64,000 nucleotides of DNA from GCA-1730015 sp964583825 (GCA_964583825.1 CAZOXM010000002.1:62001-126000), one strand, 5' to 3'. Shown: positions 18,238 through 27,078, counted from the first letter of the stretch. The notes: generated by a model from the letters alone, not told the origin. Numbers and translations are program-made.

Positions 18238-18945
18238 TTGACTACTCATGACATAGATGCGGCCGACGCGGGCTCTGTCGATCCGTTTGCCGTATCGACA
18301 ATCGAAATATTCAGCGATCTGGCGCTGCCGGCACGACAGCACATTGCCGCAAAAATACGGGCCCGTCACTACTCGGCCGGGCAGTTTATTCTGTCAAATG
18401 CCACGGTTGGTCGAGATGTCTACTTCCTGATAGACGGAGCAGTCAGAGTCTGCGCCTACTCCGCCAACGGCAAACAAGTGCAATTCGAAGACTTGCTGCC
18501 CGGAAAAATGTTCGGCGAAATAGCAGCGCTCGATGGTGGCACGCGCACCAGCGACTGCATTGCGGTGAAAAAAGTCATCGCCGGATCAATGGCACACACA
18601 GATTTTTACGCACTGCTCGCCGAATTTCCTGATATCAACCGGGCCGTATTATTGAGGCTGACTTCCATGTTGCGCAGACACATGGAGCGGGTATTCGAGT
18701 TCAGTACAGCGCCGGTTGCCGCACGCGTCCGCTTTGAACTGCTGCGACTCGGATCAGTGCACGAAACCGGACAAACCGAAGTCACCATACACAACCCGCC
18801 CACACATGCCGACATCGCGGCCAGAATCAGCACACACCGCGAAGCGGTCACCAAAGAAATGCGTAATCTCGAGCGCAAAGGTGTGATTACCTGGAGCCGA
18901 AGCTGCTGCATCATTCACCGGGTCGAGGCACTGGTGCTGGAGTAA
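18238..18945 (+). CDS. Crp/Fnr-family transcriptional regulator
   Basis: A 235-aa regulator with an N-terminal cyclic-nucleotide-binding domain (about residues 22-140) and a C-terminal winged helix (about 155-232). The phosphate-binding cassette FGEIAALDGGTRTSD (92-106) keeps the Glu and Arg that bind cyclic nucleotides in Crp-type proteins. No N-terminal Cys cluster is present, so it is not an Fe-S FNR. The recognition region is THADIAARISTHREAV (189-204). The start is TTG at 18238. It lies immediately upstream of, and on the same strand as, the encapsulin-like cluster. A class III cyclase gene lies at the far end, so control of the cluster by cAMP or cGMP is an attractive inference. Confidence 0.92.
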   Translation: MTTHDIDAADAGSVDPFAVSTIEIFSDLALPARQHIAAKIRARHYSAGQFILSNATVGRDVYFLIDGAVRVCAYSANGKQVQFEDLLPGKMFGEIAALDGGTRTSDCIAVKKVIAGSMAHTDFYALLAEFPDINRAVLLRLTSMLRRHMERVFEFSTAPVAARVRFELLRLGSVHETGQTEVTIHNPPTHADIAARISTHREAVTKEMRNLERKGVITWSRSCCIIHRVEALVLE

Positions 18946-19087
18946 GTCGCTGTTCCCCTAAGTTGGCATTGGCAATAGCCCATTTACGTTAGTGATCTGA
19001 ATAAGGACGTGTAATAACCTTGTAAAACAATAACGTGTACGATTTATTATCGATTGGGTTAACGACAAGAAGTTGAATGCTCATCCT

Positions 19088-20041
19088 ATGAGTTATACCA
19101 AAATCGGAAGCGCGGAGGAAAAGAACGCCGGTACGGTCGAGCCTATTGCCTTTGAGCAACTGCCCGACCAGATCGCTGCCGGCCGCCCGATCGATCTGAC
19201 TTTCGCCCTGCCAGCGCATCCCAGCAACCAGTTATTCATTCACTATCGCGTTAACGGCGAAGAGCGCCTTGCGGTCAGGGCCCGACCAACCGGCAGTGAT
19301 GCTGCCAGCGGCACGCAATACTTCCTCGCCGCCATGCCCGGCCTGAGCGAAGGTGATCTGGTTGAGTATCGCCCGATCCTGCAGCGCACCGGCATGACCG
19401 TGATGCACCTTGCTGATCGCGCCACACGGGGCATCGCCCCGTCATTGCCCGGGGTACTACCGGCCGCGGCAGCCGGGCTCGCCGAGAACAGTCCTGCGCT
19501 GACGGCGTCCGTTCCACGCTTTCAATGGGCCTCCGAATTTCTCGGAGCGTTCACGGTAAAACTGATCGATCCACCAGAGTACATTGGCCCCGGACCCGAC
19601 GGACTGCGCATCAATTATTTCATCGAAAGCGGAGTAATCAGGGGCCCGCGAATCAACGCAAAAGTGACAGGCGGAGACTGGATGTCCCTGCGCCCGGACG
19701 GCATCGGACAGGCCGAATCACGCATCACGTATGAAACACCTGACAACGCCCGAATCATGTCTCGCTACACCGGCCTGTTCGACCTCGGACCGGACGGCTA
19801 CGAACGCGCCGCGCGCAATGAGTTCGACCCGACCCCACCGCTGGTAATGACGCCCACTTTCACCACGGCCCACCCGGACTGGTTATGGCTCAACCGGCTT
19901 CAATGCCTTGCGGTCGGTCGGGCAAAGATGGATGACTTAACCGTCTACCTCGACATCTACGCAATCCGAACCGGCCAGCCTCTGCCGGGCAGCGGACTTC
20001 CAACCGTGGCCATGCAGCCGCTGACCGGAGATCTGCATTGA
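19088..20041 (+). CDS. DUF3237-containing protein with an uncharacterised N-terminal domain
   Basis: A 317-aa protein without signal peptide or membrane segment. The C-terminal half (about residues 165-300) fits DUF3237: RINYFIESGVIRGPRINAKV, then GGDWMSLRPDG, TYETPDNARIMSRYTGLFDLG and LNRLQCLAVGRAK. DUF3237 is a small beta-barrel of unknown or loosely enzymatic function. The N-terminal half (about 1-150: FEQLPDQIAAGRPIDLTFAL and following) reads as beta-sandwich sequence and matches nothing that I recognise. ATG 19088 is used; a TTG at 19073 is also in frame, and neither has a strong Shine-Dalgarno. First gene of the six-gene run containing the encapsulin-like gene, 87 nt before it. Confidence 0.75.
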   Translation: MSYTKIGSAEEKNAGTVEPIAFEQLPDQIAAGRPIDLTFALPAHPSNQLFIHYRVNGEERLAVRARPTGSDAASGTQYFLAAMPGLSEGDLVEYRPILQRTGMTVMHLADRATRGIAPSLPGVLPAAAAGLAENSPALTASVPRFQWASEFLGAFTVKLIDPPEYIGPGPDGLRINYFIESGVIRGPRINAKVTGGDWMSLRPDGIGQAESRITYETPDNARIMSRYTGLFDLGPDGYERAARNEFDPTPPLVMTPTFTTAHPDWLWLNRLQCLAVGRAKMDDLTVYLDIYAIRTGQPLPGSGLPTVAMQPLTGDLH

Positions 20042-20128
20042 GTACTTTCTTCACAACATCCGTTTTCCGGTTTGCACACCAGGAAGGCAACGGGTTCAAC
20101 TTGAATGACTACCGAGAGCAAGTAGCTA

Positions 20129-21052
20129 ATGTCTGACCTAATCTGGACTGAAGACCAATGGCACCGAATAAACAGTGCGGTCAACGAATCGTTTACTAAA
20201 GCGAGTGTGGCCAGTGCTTTTTTACCGATGTTCGGCCCGCTCAGCGGCGGCACCGAAGTAGTGCGCAACGAACGTGTCATTGAAAAAGACAATAACACCA
20301 TCGCTATTGATAAAAGCCATGAATCGGTAAACCGGAAGCTGGTTAATCTGACCGTTAAAGTTGAGCTATCCAGTGAACAAATTGCCGACGACTCAATGGC
20401 CAATGCGATGCTGGCTTTTCAGCGTGCGGGAAGCATCCTGGCGCTGGAAAAGGACCGTGTGGTATTCACCGGCTACAAGCGAGGCTTTACCGAAGAGAAC
20501 TCCGCCTACATCACCAACCGTGAAATAGAACCTCAGGAGGGGCTGGCCGATCTAATCACTCGCAAGCGTGATTTTGACCAGGCCTTGCTGCCTGCATCAG
20601 ACCCGGTGAACAATCAGCTCGGACAGGAAGTCGTCTCTGCGGTCGTTCGCGCGATGACTCGTCTGGAGGAGTCCTCCAACCCCGGGCCTTTCGCCTGCAT
20701 TCTCGGTAATCGTCTTTTTGAGGCCGTCCACGATCCTTCGGCGAGTCTGGTATTGCCGGCAGACCGGGTCAGCCCGATTCTCAGAGGCGGCCAGCTACTG
20801 CGCAGCGGGAAGGTTGACAGTGGCACCGGCCTGCTTGTTTCACTGGCCGGTAATGCGATAGATATTGTGATCGGCAAACCACCCACCGTTCAGTTCCTAC
20901 AGCGCACGGAAGAGGCGAAGTACCTGTTCAGGGTTTATCTGCGTTTCGCACTGCGAATCCGGGATGGCGACAGTCCACCCGTTGCCGGCTTCCGGTTTAT
21001 CACGCAGCAAACGGCTGACGAAGAACAGCAACGATACGACGTCATTACTTAG
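20129..21052 (+). CDS. Encapsulin-like HK97-fold shell protein
   Basis: A 307-aa protein that aligns by eye with family 1 encapsulins (linocin_M18 type), self-assembling icosahedral shell proteins that enclose cargo enzymes. An N-terminal helix (7-25) leads into FLPMFGPLSGG (31-41, matching the family's Val-x-GP-x-G segment). An E-loop-like strand pair follows (44-80), then a long spine helix ending ALEKDRVVFTG (105-115, compare EFEDEVIFRG). GPFACILGNRLFEAV (186-200) matches GPYTLVINTDRW, and PILRGGQLLRSG (216-227) matches ECLRGGKIITTP. Three C-terminal strands end in YLFRVYLRFALRI. No portal, terminase, protease or tail gene is nearby, which argues against a prophage capsid. The encapsulin family is unresolved: it lacks the cyclic-nucleotide-binding insert of family 2B. 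Co-directional neighbours are isoprenoid enzymes. Confidence 0.78.
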   Translation: MSDLIWTEDQWHRINSAVNESFTKASVASAFLPMFGPLSGGTEVVRNERVIEKDNNTIAIDKSHESVNRKLVNLTVKVELSSEQIADDSMANAMLAFQRAGSILALEKDRVVFTGYKRGFTEENSAYITNREIEPQEGLADLITRKRDFDQALLPASDPVNNQLGQEVVSAVVRAMTRLEESSNPGPFACILGNRLFEAVHDPSASLVLPADRVSPILRGGQLLRSGKVDSGTGLLVSLAGNAIDIVIGKPPTVQFLQRTEEAKYLFRVYLRFALRIRDGDSPPVAGFRFITQQTADEEQQRYDVIT

Positions 21053-21110
21053 CAGGGTGTCTCCCCGAACGTGATCGCAGCAACAGGCATTCATAAGGAC
21101 AACAGTCACA

Positions 21111-21506
21111 GTGAACACAAAATCCAATACACGAACCGATGAAGAATCTGCGGCAAAAGTGGAAGGCCATGAACGAGACGCTTCGTTAGCAGCTAAAGCA
21201 GCTGAAAGGTGCGCGCTGGCCACCCGAAGTGCACGTGGTCTGGCGCTGGGTGCAGCCTCGGTAGATTCAGTTCAAGAAGCCGTCGACCAGGCCGGTGAAC
21301 AAGCTGCCGAAGCGAAGAAAAAACAGACGGACGCGAGCAAGGCTTCAAAGGCAGCGGCCACTGAGTCAAAGAAAATCAAAGACGATGAGCTGGCAAAGCG
21401 TGCAGAATTTTCTGTTTCGCAGGCAGAGTTTTTCGCAGATATCGCAAAAACCGCTGCTGAGCAGGCAAGCATAGAAGCGGACAAGGCAGCACGGTTGGTG
21501 ACATAG
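21111..21506 (+). CDS. Ala-rich helical protein of the encapsulin-like cluster
   Basis: A 131-aa hydrophilic protein almost wholly of Ala, Lys, Glu, Asp, Gln and Ser, with long helical stretches such as QAAEAKKKQTDASKASKAAA and FFADIAKTAAEQASIEADKA. Likely an extended coiled coil. No signal peptide, membrane segment or known domain. The start is GTG at 21111, with AAGGA (21097-21101) upstream. It lies 58 nt after the shell gene and 47 nt before the flavoenzyme gene. A scaffold, cargo adaptor or shell-associated role is possible but not shown. Confidence 0.7.
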   Translation: MNTKSNTRTDEESAAKVEGHERDASLAAKAAERCALATRSARGLALGAASVDSVQEAVDQAGEQAAEAKKKQTDASKASKAAATESKKIKDDELAKRAEFSVSQAEFFADIAKTAAEQASIEADKAARLVT

Positions 21507-21553
21507 TTTTTAAACATTAGCCCACCTCCTCAACTAAATCGGTCAGTCAAAGC

Positions 21554-23515
21554 GTGAACGACAAAGTAATCATTATCGGTGGGGGTATCGGCGGGCTCAG
21601 TGCGGCGCATGAACTGATCGACCGAAACTTCGATGTCGAAATCTATGAGCTGCTGCCAATACCCGGTGGCAAAGCCAGAAGTTTTGGAGTACCCGGCACG
21701 GGAGTCGAGGGTCGCAAAGACCTGCCGGGAGAACATGGCTTTCGCTTTTTTCCGCGATTCTATCGGCACGTCACAGACACAATGGCTCGCATTCCATTCG
21801 GCAGCGGCACTGTGGCTGATAACCTGGTTGATACCACGCGTGTGCGACTCGACCGATACGGACGATTTCCCATTGATCTGATAGCCCGATTCCCCAGAAA
21901 CATCAGCGATGTGCGGGTAGCACTCGATGACGTAAGCCGGTTTCTAAACGGTGACCTCGACCTGACGCAGGAAGATATCAGGTACTTTGGGTCGAAAGTC
22001 TGGCAGATTGTCACGACATGCCGGGAGCGAAGAGACGCAGAGTACGAAAAGATTCCCTGGTGGGACTTTATCGGCGCGGAAAGCCGTTCGGTCGCCTATC
22101 AAAAGTTACTGGCTCACGGAATCACGAAGTCTCTGGTGGCAGCCAAGGCAAGAATGGCGAGCACCAAAACAATCGGAGATATCTTCGTTCAACTGCTGTT
22201 TGACATTGTCACGCCCGGGCCGAGTACCGACCGCGTACTCAATGGTCCGACCAATGACGCATGGATCGACCCGTGGCGCGCTCATCTCGAGGAACGCGGT
22301 CTGTCTTATCACGTTAACAGCAAGGCAGTGTCCGTCGATTTTGATGGACAACGAATTCGATCAGCCACGTTTGAACGCGACGGATCAACCTTCACAGTAG
22401 CAGGCGATCATTTTATTTTTGCACTGCCGGTGGAAGACATCGTTCATCTGGTCACTCCGGAGATGATCAACGCCGACCCGTCGTTGCAGCACCTGTTCAC
22501 CCTCGACGACATGACCGAATGGATGAATGGCATTCAGATCTACCTCACAGAGGACGTGCCGCTGTCTTACGGTCACAGCATCTACGTCGATTCTCCATGG
22601 GCGCTGACTTCCATTTCCCAGGCGCAGTTCTGGCGGGACTACAAACTCTCCGAGTATGCCGATGGCACCGTTAAGGGCATCATATCGATTTGCATATCCG
22701 AGTGGGGAGAACCCGGTCTGAACGGCAAAGCCGCACGGGACTGCACACCGGAAGAAATAAAAACCGAAGTCTGGGAGCAGCTTAAGAAAAGCGCCAACTA
22801 TGGCGATTGTGAGTTATTCAAAGATGAGCAACTGCACAGCTTCAGCCTCGACCCCAGTTTGAGTTTTCACGCGGGCCGAACCGCCAACGAAGAACCGCTA
22901 CTGGTCAATCTGGTAGACAGCTGGAAACTGCGACCGGAAGCAGTATCAAAAATACCCAACATGTTCCTCGCATCGGACTATGTTCGCACGCATACGGACC
23001 TCGCCACCATGGAAGCGGGCAACGAAGCAGCGCGGCGCGCAGTCAACGGCCTGCTCGACGCAGCGGGATCCACCGCGCCGCGTTGTGCGATCTGGGATCT
23101 GCACGAACCGGAAATATTTGCTCCCTGGCGCGAACTCGATCTCATACGGTTTACTCAGGGATTGCCATGGGACGACACTCTGGTAAGGCTCGGCCTGTCG
23201 ATGACCGAGCTGGTCGAGCGCTCTATCGAATTACTGGATCAGGGCTCAGACCACAGCGGCCTGCAGGGCGCGTATCAGCCCGGTTCCCCGCTGGCCAACC
23301 AGGCAATTTTTTCCTTACTGGATCAGCAGGCACGGCCCGGTGGCCCGACAGACATTCGCCGTGAAGCCACCGACCTGGTCGAGCATCTGGTGCGCCTGCT
23401 GGCAGTCCGTCTGGTCGAGATGAACGGCTCAGACGCGTCAGCACCCCCCACCACTTCAACCGTGCCTGCAACTGACCATCGCCATGCGGGACGCGTGGAG
23501 TTAATACCGCACTAG
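21554..23515 (+). CDS. Phytoene-desaturase/HpnE-like FAD-dependent oxidoreductase with C-terminal extension
   Basis: A 653-aa flavoprotein. The FAD Rossmann motif is IIIGGGIGGLSAAHELIDR (6-24), followed by ELLPIPGGKARSF. The C-terminal FAD signature is FLASDYVRTHTDLATMEAGN then AARRAVNGLL (about 470-500), characteristic of the amine-oxidase superfamily branch with phytoene/zeta-carotene desaturases and hydroxysqualene dehydroxylase. These act on C30/C40 isoprenoids. A helical region of about 120 residues follows, then a disordered Pro/Thr-rich tail ending RVELIPH; both are beyond the usual 450-500-aa family length. The start is GTG at 21554. It sits between the Ala-rich gene and the polyprenyl synthase gene, so an isoprenoid substrate is likely. 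The extra C-terminus is a candidate shell-targeting segment. Confidence 0.85.
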   Translation: MNDKVIIIGGGIGGLSAAHELIDRNFDVEIYELLPIPGGKARSFGVPGTGVEGRKDLPGEHGFRFFPRFYRHVTDTMARIPFGSGTVADNLVDTTRVRLDRYGRFPIDLIARFPRNISDVRVALDDVSRFLNGDLDLTQEDIRYFGSKVWQIVTTCRERRDAEYEKIPWWDFIGAESRSVAYQKLLAHGITKSLVAAKARMASTKTIGDIFVQLLFDIVTPGPSTDRVLNGPTNDAWIDPWRAHLEERGLSYHVNSKAVSVDFDGQRIRSATFERDGSTFTVAGDHFIFALPVEDIVHLVTPEMINADPSLQHLFTLDDMTEWMNGIQIYLTEDVPLSYGHSIYVDSPWALTSISQAQFWRDYKLSEYADGTVKGIISICISEWGEPGLNGKAARDCTPEEIKTEVWEQLKKSANYGDCELFKDEQLHSFSLDPSLSFHAGRTANEEPLLVNLVDSWKLRPEAVSKIPNMFLASDYVRTHTDLATMEAGNEAARRAVNGLLDAAGSTAPRCAIWDLHEPEIFAPWRELDLIRFTQGLPWDDTLVRLGLSMTELVERSIELLDQGSDHSGLQGAYQPGSPLANQAIFSLLDQQARPGGPTDIRREATDLVEHLVRLLAVRLVEMNGSDASAPPTTSTVPATDHRHAGRVELIPH

Positions 23516-23653
23516 CGTAACAACCGACTTGGCGCCATGTTCAGAATTCCACAGGTGTTTATGCAGACAGGCACACGACAATACACACAATGGCATTGCC
23601 GGCGCAGCCAAGCTGGTCCGGCATCGCGAACAGACAGTCCGGGGTAGTGTGAG

Positions 23654-24682
23654 TTGCAGATCACTCCGTTTCAGGACCGGCTGGCCGCCTACAGGGAGGT
23701 CACGCTGGCACGGCTGCTGGCAGAGATACCGGCACGCGAGCCACGTCGCTACCTGTATGACCCATTGAGGCAATACCTCGCAAAGACGGGTAAAGCGGTG
23801 AGACCGGCACTGTGTATAGCAACTTGCGAGGCTTTTGGCGGCACACAAGAAGACGCATTGCCCAGTGCTGCGGCCATAGAAATGCTGCACAGTGCATTTC
23901 TGGTACACGACGACATCGAAGACGAAAGTGAGCTGCGGCGCGGACTGCCGACGCTGCACGAAGAGCACGGAGTACCGATTGCGCTCAACGCAGGCGACAT
24001 GCTTACCGCACTGAGCGCGCGCATACTGCGGGACAACTTCAAGCTGCACAGCAATCAGCTAACCGGCAGAATTTATGAAGAGTTTGATCAGTTAATGCAG
24101 GAGTCACTGGAAGGTCAGGCAATGGAGCTCGGCTGGGTCAGAGATAACCAGTGCGATATATCAGAGGACGACTACCTGCGCATGGTGCTTAAGAAAACCT
24201 GCTACTACAGCTTTATTCAGCCTTGCAGGATCGGCGCACTAATCGGCAGCAAGGGCAATGTGGACCCGGACCGGTTCAACCGCTTTGGCAGTTATCTCGG
24301 CACTGCCTTTCAGATACAGGATGATCTTTTAAACCTGACCGGACATGAGCAAAAGTACGGTAAGGAAATTGGCGGAGATCTGATGGAAGGCAAGCGAACG
24401 TTAATGTTGATTCACTTACTCAACCGCCTCAACAAAAAGGAATCCGCACGGATAATGGATTACCTGAATCGACCGCGCCTGCAACGCACTGTCACCGAGA
24501 CGGGCTGGATAATAGAGTTAATGCATGCAAAAGGCAGCCTGAAGCATGCCCGCGATATGTCTCGACAACTCGCTGGTGCAGCGATTTACGAGTTTCGACG
24601 CGCGTTTCAGGACGTGCCCGATTCGCCTGAAAAAACATTTTTAGACCAGGTAGTTTCCTATATGGTTGACAGAGATGTTTGA
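23654..24682 (+). CDS. trans-Polyprenyl diphosphate synthase (GGPP-synthase-like)
   Basis: Class I trans-isoprenyl chain elongase joining isopentenyl diphosphate to an allylic diphosphate. The first Asp-rich motif is HDDIED followed by LRRG (85-97). The second is FQIQDDLLNL (219-228), where the last Asp of DDxxD is Asn, as in some geranylgeranyl diphosphate synthases. GKAVRP (46-51) and GKEIGGDLMEGKRT (236-249) complete the diphosphate/metal site. The residues just before the first motif (AFLVH) do not settle chain length. The start is TTG at 23654, forced by an in-frame stop at 23645. It lies 138 nt after the flavoenzyme gene and 30 nt before the 715-aa gene. It probably supplies the prenyl precursor for this cluster. 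Confidence 0.92.
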   Translation: MQITPFQDRLAAYREVTLARLLAEIPAREPRRYLYDPLRQYLAKTGKAVRPALCIATCEAFGGTQEDALPSAAAIEMLHSAFLVHDDIEDESELRRGLPTLHEEHGVPIALNAGDMLTALSARILRDNFKLHSNQLTGRIYEEFDQLMQESLEGQAMELGWVRDNQCDISEDDYLRMVLKKTCYYSFIQPCRIGALIGSKGNVDPDRFNRFGSYLGTAFQIQDDLLNLTGHEQKYGKEIGGDLMEGKRTLMLIHLLNRLNKKESARIMDYLNRPRLQRTVTETGWIIELMHAKGSLKHARDMSRQLAGAAIYEFRRAFQDVPDSPEKTFLDQVVSYMVDRDV

Positions 24683-24712
24683 TCATATCGAACATATACA
24701 ACAGGTACACCG

Positions 24713-26860
24713 ATGAAAGATGACGCACAGAATTCATCACCGCTCGACGGTTTAGCGGGAGCGGCACCGATGGCCGAGCAGGCCGCAGGCTTGCTGGATA
24801 GACTGGCCGCACTACCCGGCTCACAATCTGTCGGTCCATTGTATTCATTACCAAAGGCGGGGCCTTCCATACCACCCGCGGTGTTAAACGATACAACGCT
24901 GCAGACCGCAGCCGGCATGGCCGGTACGCTCCTGCAATCCTTAAACCCTTTAGAGGCAGCAACCGCAGCGCCATCAGTCTTGCCGGCGCCGCCGTCAGAG
25001 GCAAGTGACAACACCGAGGCAGATTCAATTGTTGCACGGGCCGCCACTGTACTCGACGAGGAAATGGCAAAAGGTGTCATGGCCGCGCACAAAACACCGG
25101 CTTCACGCTCACACGTGCAACCCGATGCCTCTCTGCCAATGGCTCAACAGCTGCTGGAGGTAGTTGGCAACCTCAATCAACTATTGCCGGCTGCTGCTGC
25201 CCGCACCGATGTCATCGCCACCGAGTCCCTCACCGGTGCGGCAGCGCAGTATCCAATACTGAAACCGAAAACGCCTGTCACAGCCGGTGCCACCACAACG
25301 ATCCGGATGACGTTGCGCAATGGTGAAGCAGCATCGGTCCATCTCTCCCCCGCTGTCACCGATTTACTTGGCACTCGCGGCGGACGCATAGCCGCTACAC
25401 AGATACAGTGTGATCCCCAAGCGGTTAGTCTGGATCCACAACAGGAGCAGGTGCTGACTATTCAAATTCACGTACCGCAGCACGCAGCGCCCGGCAACTA
25501 CACAGGAACACTCGTGGTGACCGGCCTGGACTATCTAATTGCTGCGATGATGATCACGGTATCACCCGACAAAGACCGCACATCCCACGATACTGGTCAA
25601 CGCCCCCCCGGCAAGCAGCCCCCGGTGTCGACCACACCTTCAGTAACAGCAGCTCGCGATCCGCTGCCTGTCGGCACCGCTCGCGGTTACAGCTCAGCCT
25701 TGCCAGTCATGGCAACAGGTAACGACCCGCCCCGCCCTGCATCACCGATAGGTAGCGGAGGTAATTTATCAAGGCTGGCCGAGCAGCTGGCAGCCGATGG
25801 TGAACTGGGCAACTCAGACGCGATCGCCTTGCTGCAGCAGCCACACAACAACGAAGAAGTACATGAATTGTTGGCACGCTACAGCGATGTGCTTACCGAA
25901 CGCGCACGCCAGCGACTGACACTGGAGGCTTACTCACCGTTGCCGGCTAACGTCGATAATCAACGTTATGAACCGATCTTTGATCGGTATCCGGTCAGCG
26001 GTAGAACGGTCACACTGAACAGCGGCGAGATAGTGCTCAATGAAATCCAGTACTACAACGGCGAAATGGTTCAGCTATTCGGCGAATGCCAGAACATAGC
26101 CGAGGTAGAAAAAGATCTGGCGGGCAGTGGCTACAAGCCTCTGCTGATGAAGCATGATAACGGCGAGGAATGCGCCATCGGGCAACTGTGGGCTCACCAG
26201 TTAACCGATACCTCACTGTATCCGTACAATGCCGCCTTCCTCATAGTCGTTGTTGTGCCGGAAGATTCACCCAATGCTTATCTGCGATCAGACGCCAGCG
26301 GTGTCGCCACTGTGCTGCCAATGCTCAATGGCCACTATGACCAATCGCAGCAGCGCTACCTCAACCACACCAGCCTGTTCTTTGTACGATTGCTCGACTC
26401 TACCCGGTTAGCCATTGATGTCGGACGAGAACGCATGGGAACAGATAAACGCCCCGGCTCGGTCAACCTGAGCCGTAGCGGTAACCTGCGTCACTTTTCC
26501 GTGAAGGACGGACAGGGAAGGTCTGTTGCCGAGCTTAAAACCACCACCGACAATAGCACCCCCGCTTTTAACAGTGCACTGGCATCCGCTGCACAGCACG
26601 CGGGCATGGCATTACCCGACTTACGCCCGGGCACAGAAACGATCTATCCATGCATCGCACGCATTGAACAGGGTCCGGTCTCACACTGGCAGTGGCGATC
26701 AGATGTGGCTCCGCGCCTGCACAACTGCCAGCCGGATGCGGCAGTCTTCAATCAGAGTTCCGACGAAGGCAACACTTTGATTCGATGGGGCTTCACACCC
26801 AGGGTTTGTGGCTACCTTGCGAACGTTCGCGGTGTCGTCACCGGCGTCGATCAGTCCTAA
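24713..26860 (+). CDS. 715-aa modular protein of the encapsulin-like cluster
   Basis: No family is firmly recognised. Residues 1-180 are Ala/Pro/Leu-rich with amphipathic helices (MAEQAAGLLDRLAALP). Residues 185-285 resemble a beta-sandwich (TTTIRMTLRNGEAASVHLS and PGNYTGTLVVTGLD). Residues 286-350 form a Pro-rich, probably disordered linker. The part from about 370 to 715 includes LWAHQLTDTSLYPYNAAFL (492-510), which resembles the strand pattern of acetoacetate-decarboxylase-like folds, but the catalytic Lys of that family could not be placed. No signal peptide, so cytoplasmic. It starts 30 nt after the polyprenyl synthase and ends the co-directional run. Disordered Ala/Pro-rich segments in encapsulin cargo often carry shell-binding motifs, so this protein is a candidate cargo or adaptor. 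Confidence 0.72.
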   Translation: MKDDAQNSSPLDGLAGAAPMAEQAAGLLDRLAALPGSQSVGPLYSLPKAGPSIPPAVLNDTTLQTAAGMAGTLLQSLNPLEAATAAPSVLPAPPSEASDNTEADSIVARAATVLDEEMAKGVMAAHKTPASRSHVQPDASLPMAQQLLEVVGNLNQLLPAAAARTDVIATESLTGAAAQYPILKPKTPVTAGATTTIRMTLRNGEAASVHLSPAVTDLLGTRGGRIAATQIQCDPQAVSLDPQQEQVLTIQIHVPQHAAPGNYTGTLVVTGLDYLIAAMMITVSPDKDRTSHDTGQRPPGKQPPVSTTPSVTAARDPLPVGTARGYSSALPVMATGNDPPRPASPIGSGGNLSRLAEQLAADGELGNSDAIALLQQPHNNEEVHELLARYSDVLTERARQRLTLEAYSPLPANVDNQRYEPIFDRYPVSGRTVTLNSGEIVLNEIQYYNGEMVQLFGECQNIAEVEKDLAGSGYKPLLMKHDNGEECAIGQLWAHQLTDTSLYPYNAAFLIVVVVPEDSPNAYLRSDASGVATVLPMLNGHYDQSQQRYLNHTSLFFVRLLDSTRLAIDVGRERMGTDKRPGSVNLSRSGNLRHFSVKDGQGRSVAELKTTTDNSTPAFNSALASAAQHAGMALPDLRPGTETIYPCIARIEQGPVSHWQWRSDVAPRLHNCQPDAAVFNQSSDEGNTLIRWGFTPRVCGYLANVRGVVTGVDQS

Positions 26861-27078
26861 TCGCTTATCTCACGGCTTGCGACATGTATCAGCATGCCGC
26901 CTGAAGGTTTGCTGTGTCGGAACATAGTCAGCAGTCCCCCTGCGTCTGCGAACGCAACAGACGCGGCACTTATATCGATGGTTTTCGCAGCACGACTATG
27001 CGCGCTCAGTAATCGCCAACAACTGTACTCGTAAGGACACAGACTCCCCGACGCAGAAATCTACCGTGCAGCCTCCTG

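Noticed and set aside
18946..19087. Crp or Fnr binding site upstream of the encapsulin-like cluster
   Set aside because: Neither TGTGA-N6-TCACA nor TTGAT-N4-ATCAA was found; only a spaced ACGTGTA pair (19007 and 19033) is visible.
20129..21052. HK97-fold protein as a prophage major capsid protein
   Set aside because: No portal, terminase, prohead protease, tail or integrase gene occurs nearby, and the neighbours are metabolic enzymes.
20129..26860. Classical family 1 cargo-loading peptide at a protein C-terminus in the cluster
   Set aside because: The last residues of all six proteins were inspected and none shows the usual GSLxIGSL-like pattern, so none is claimed as such.
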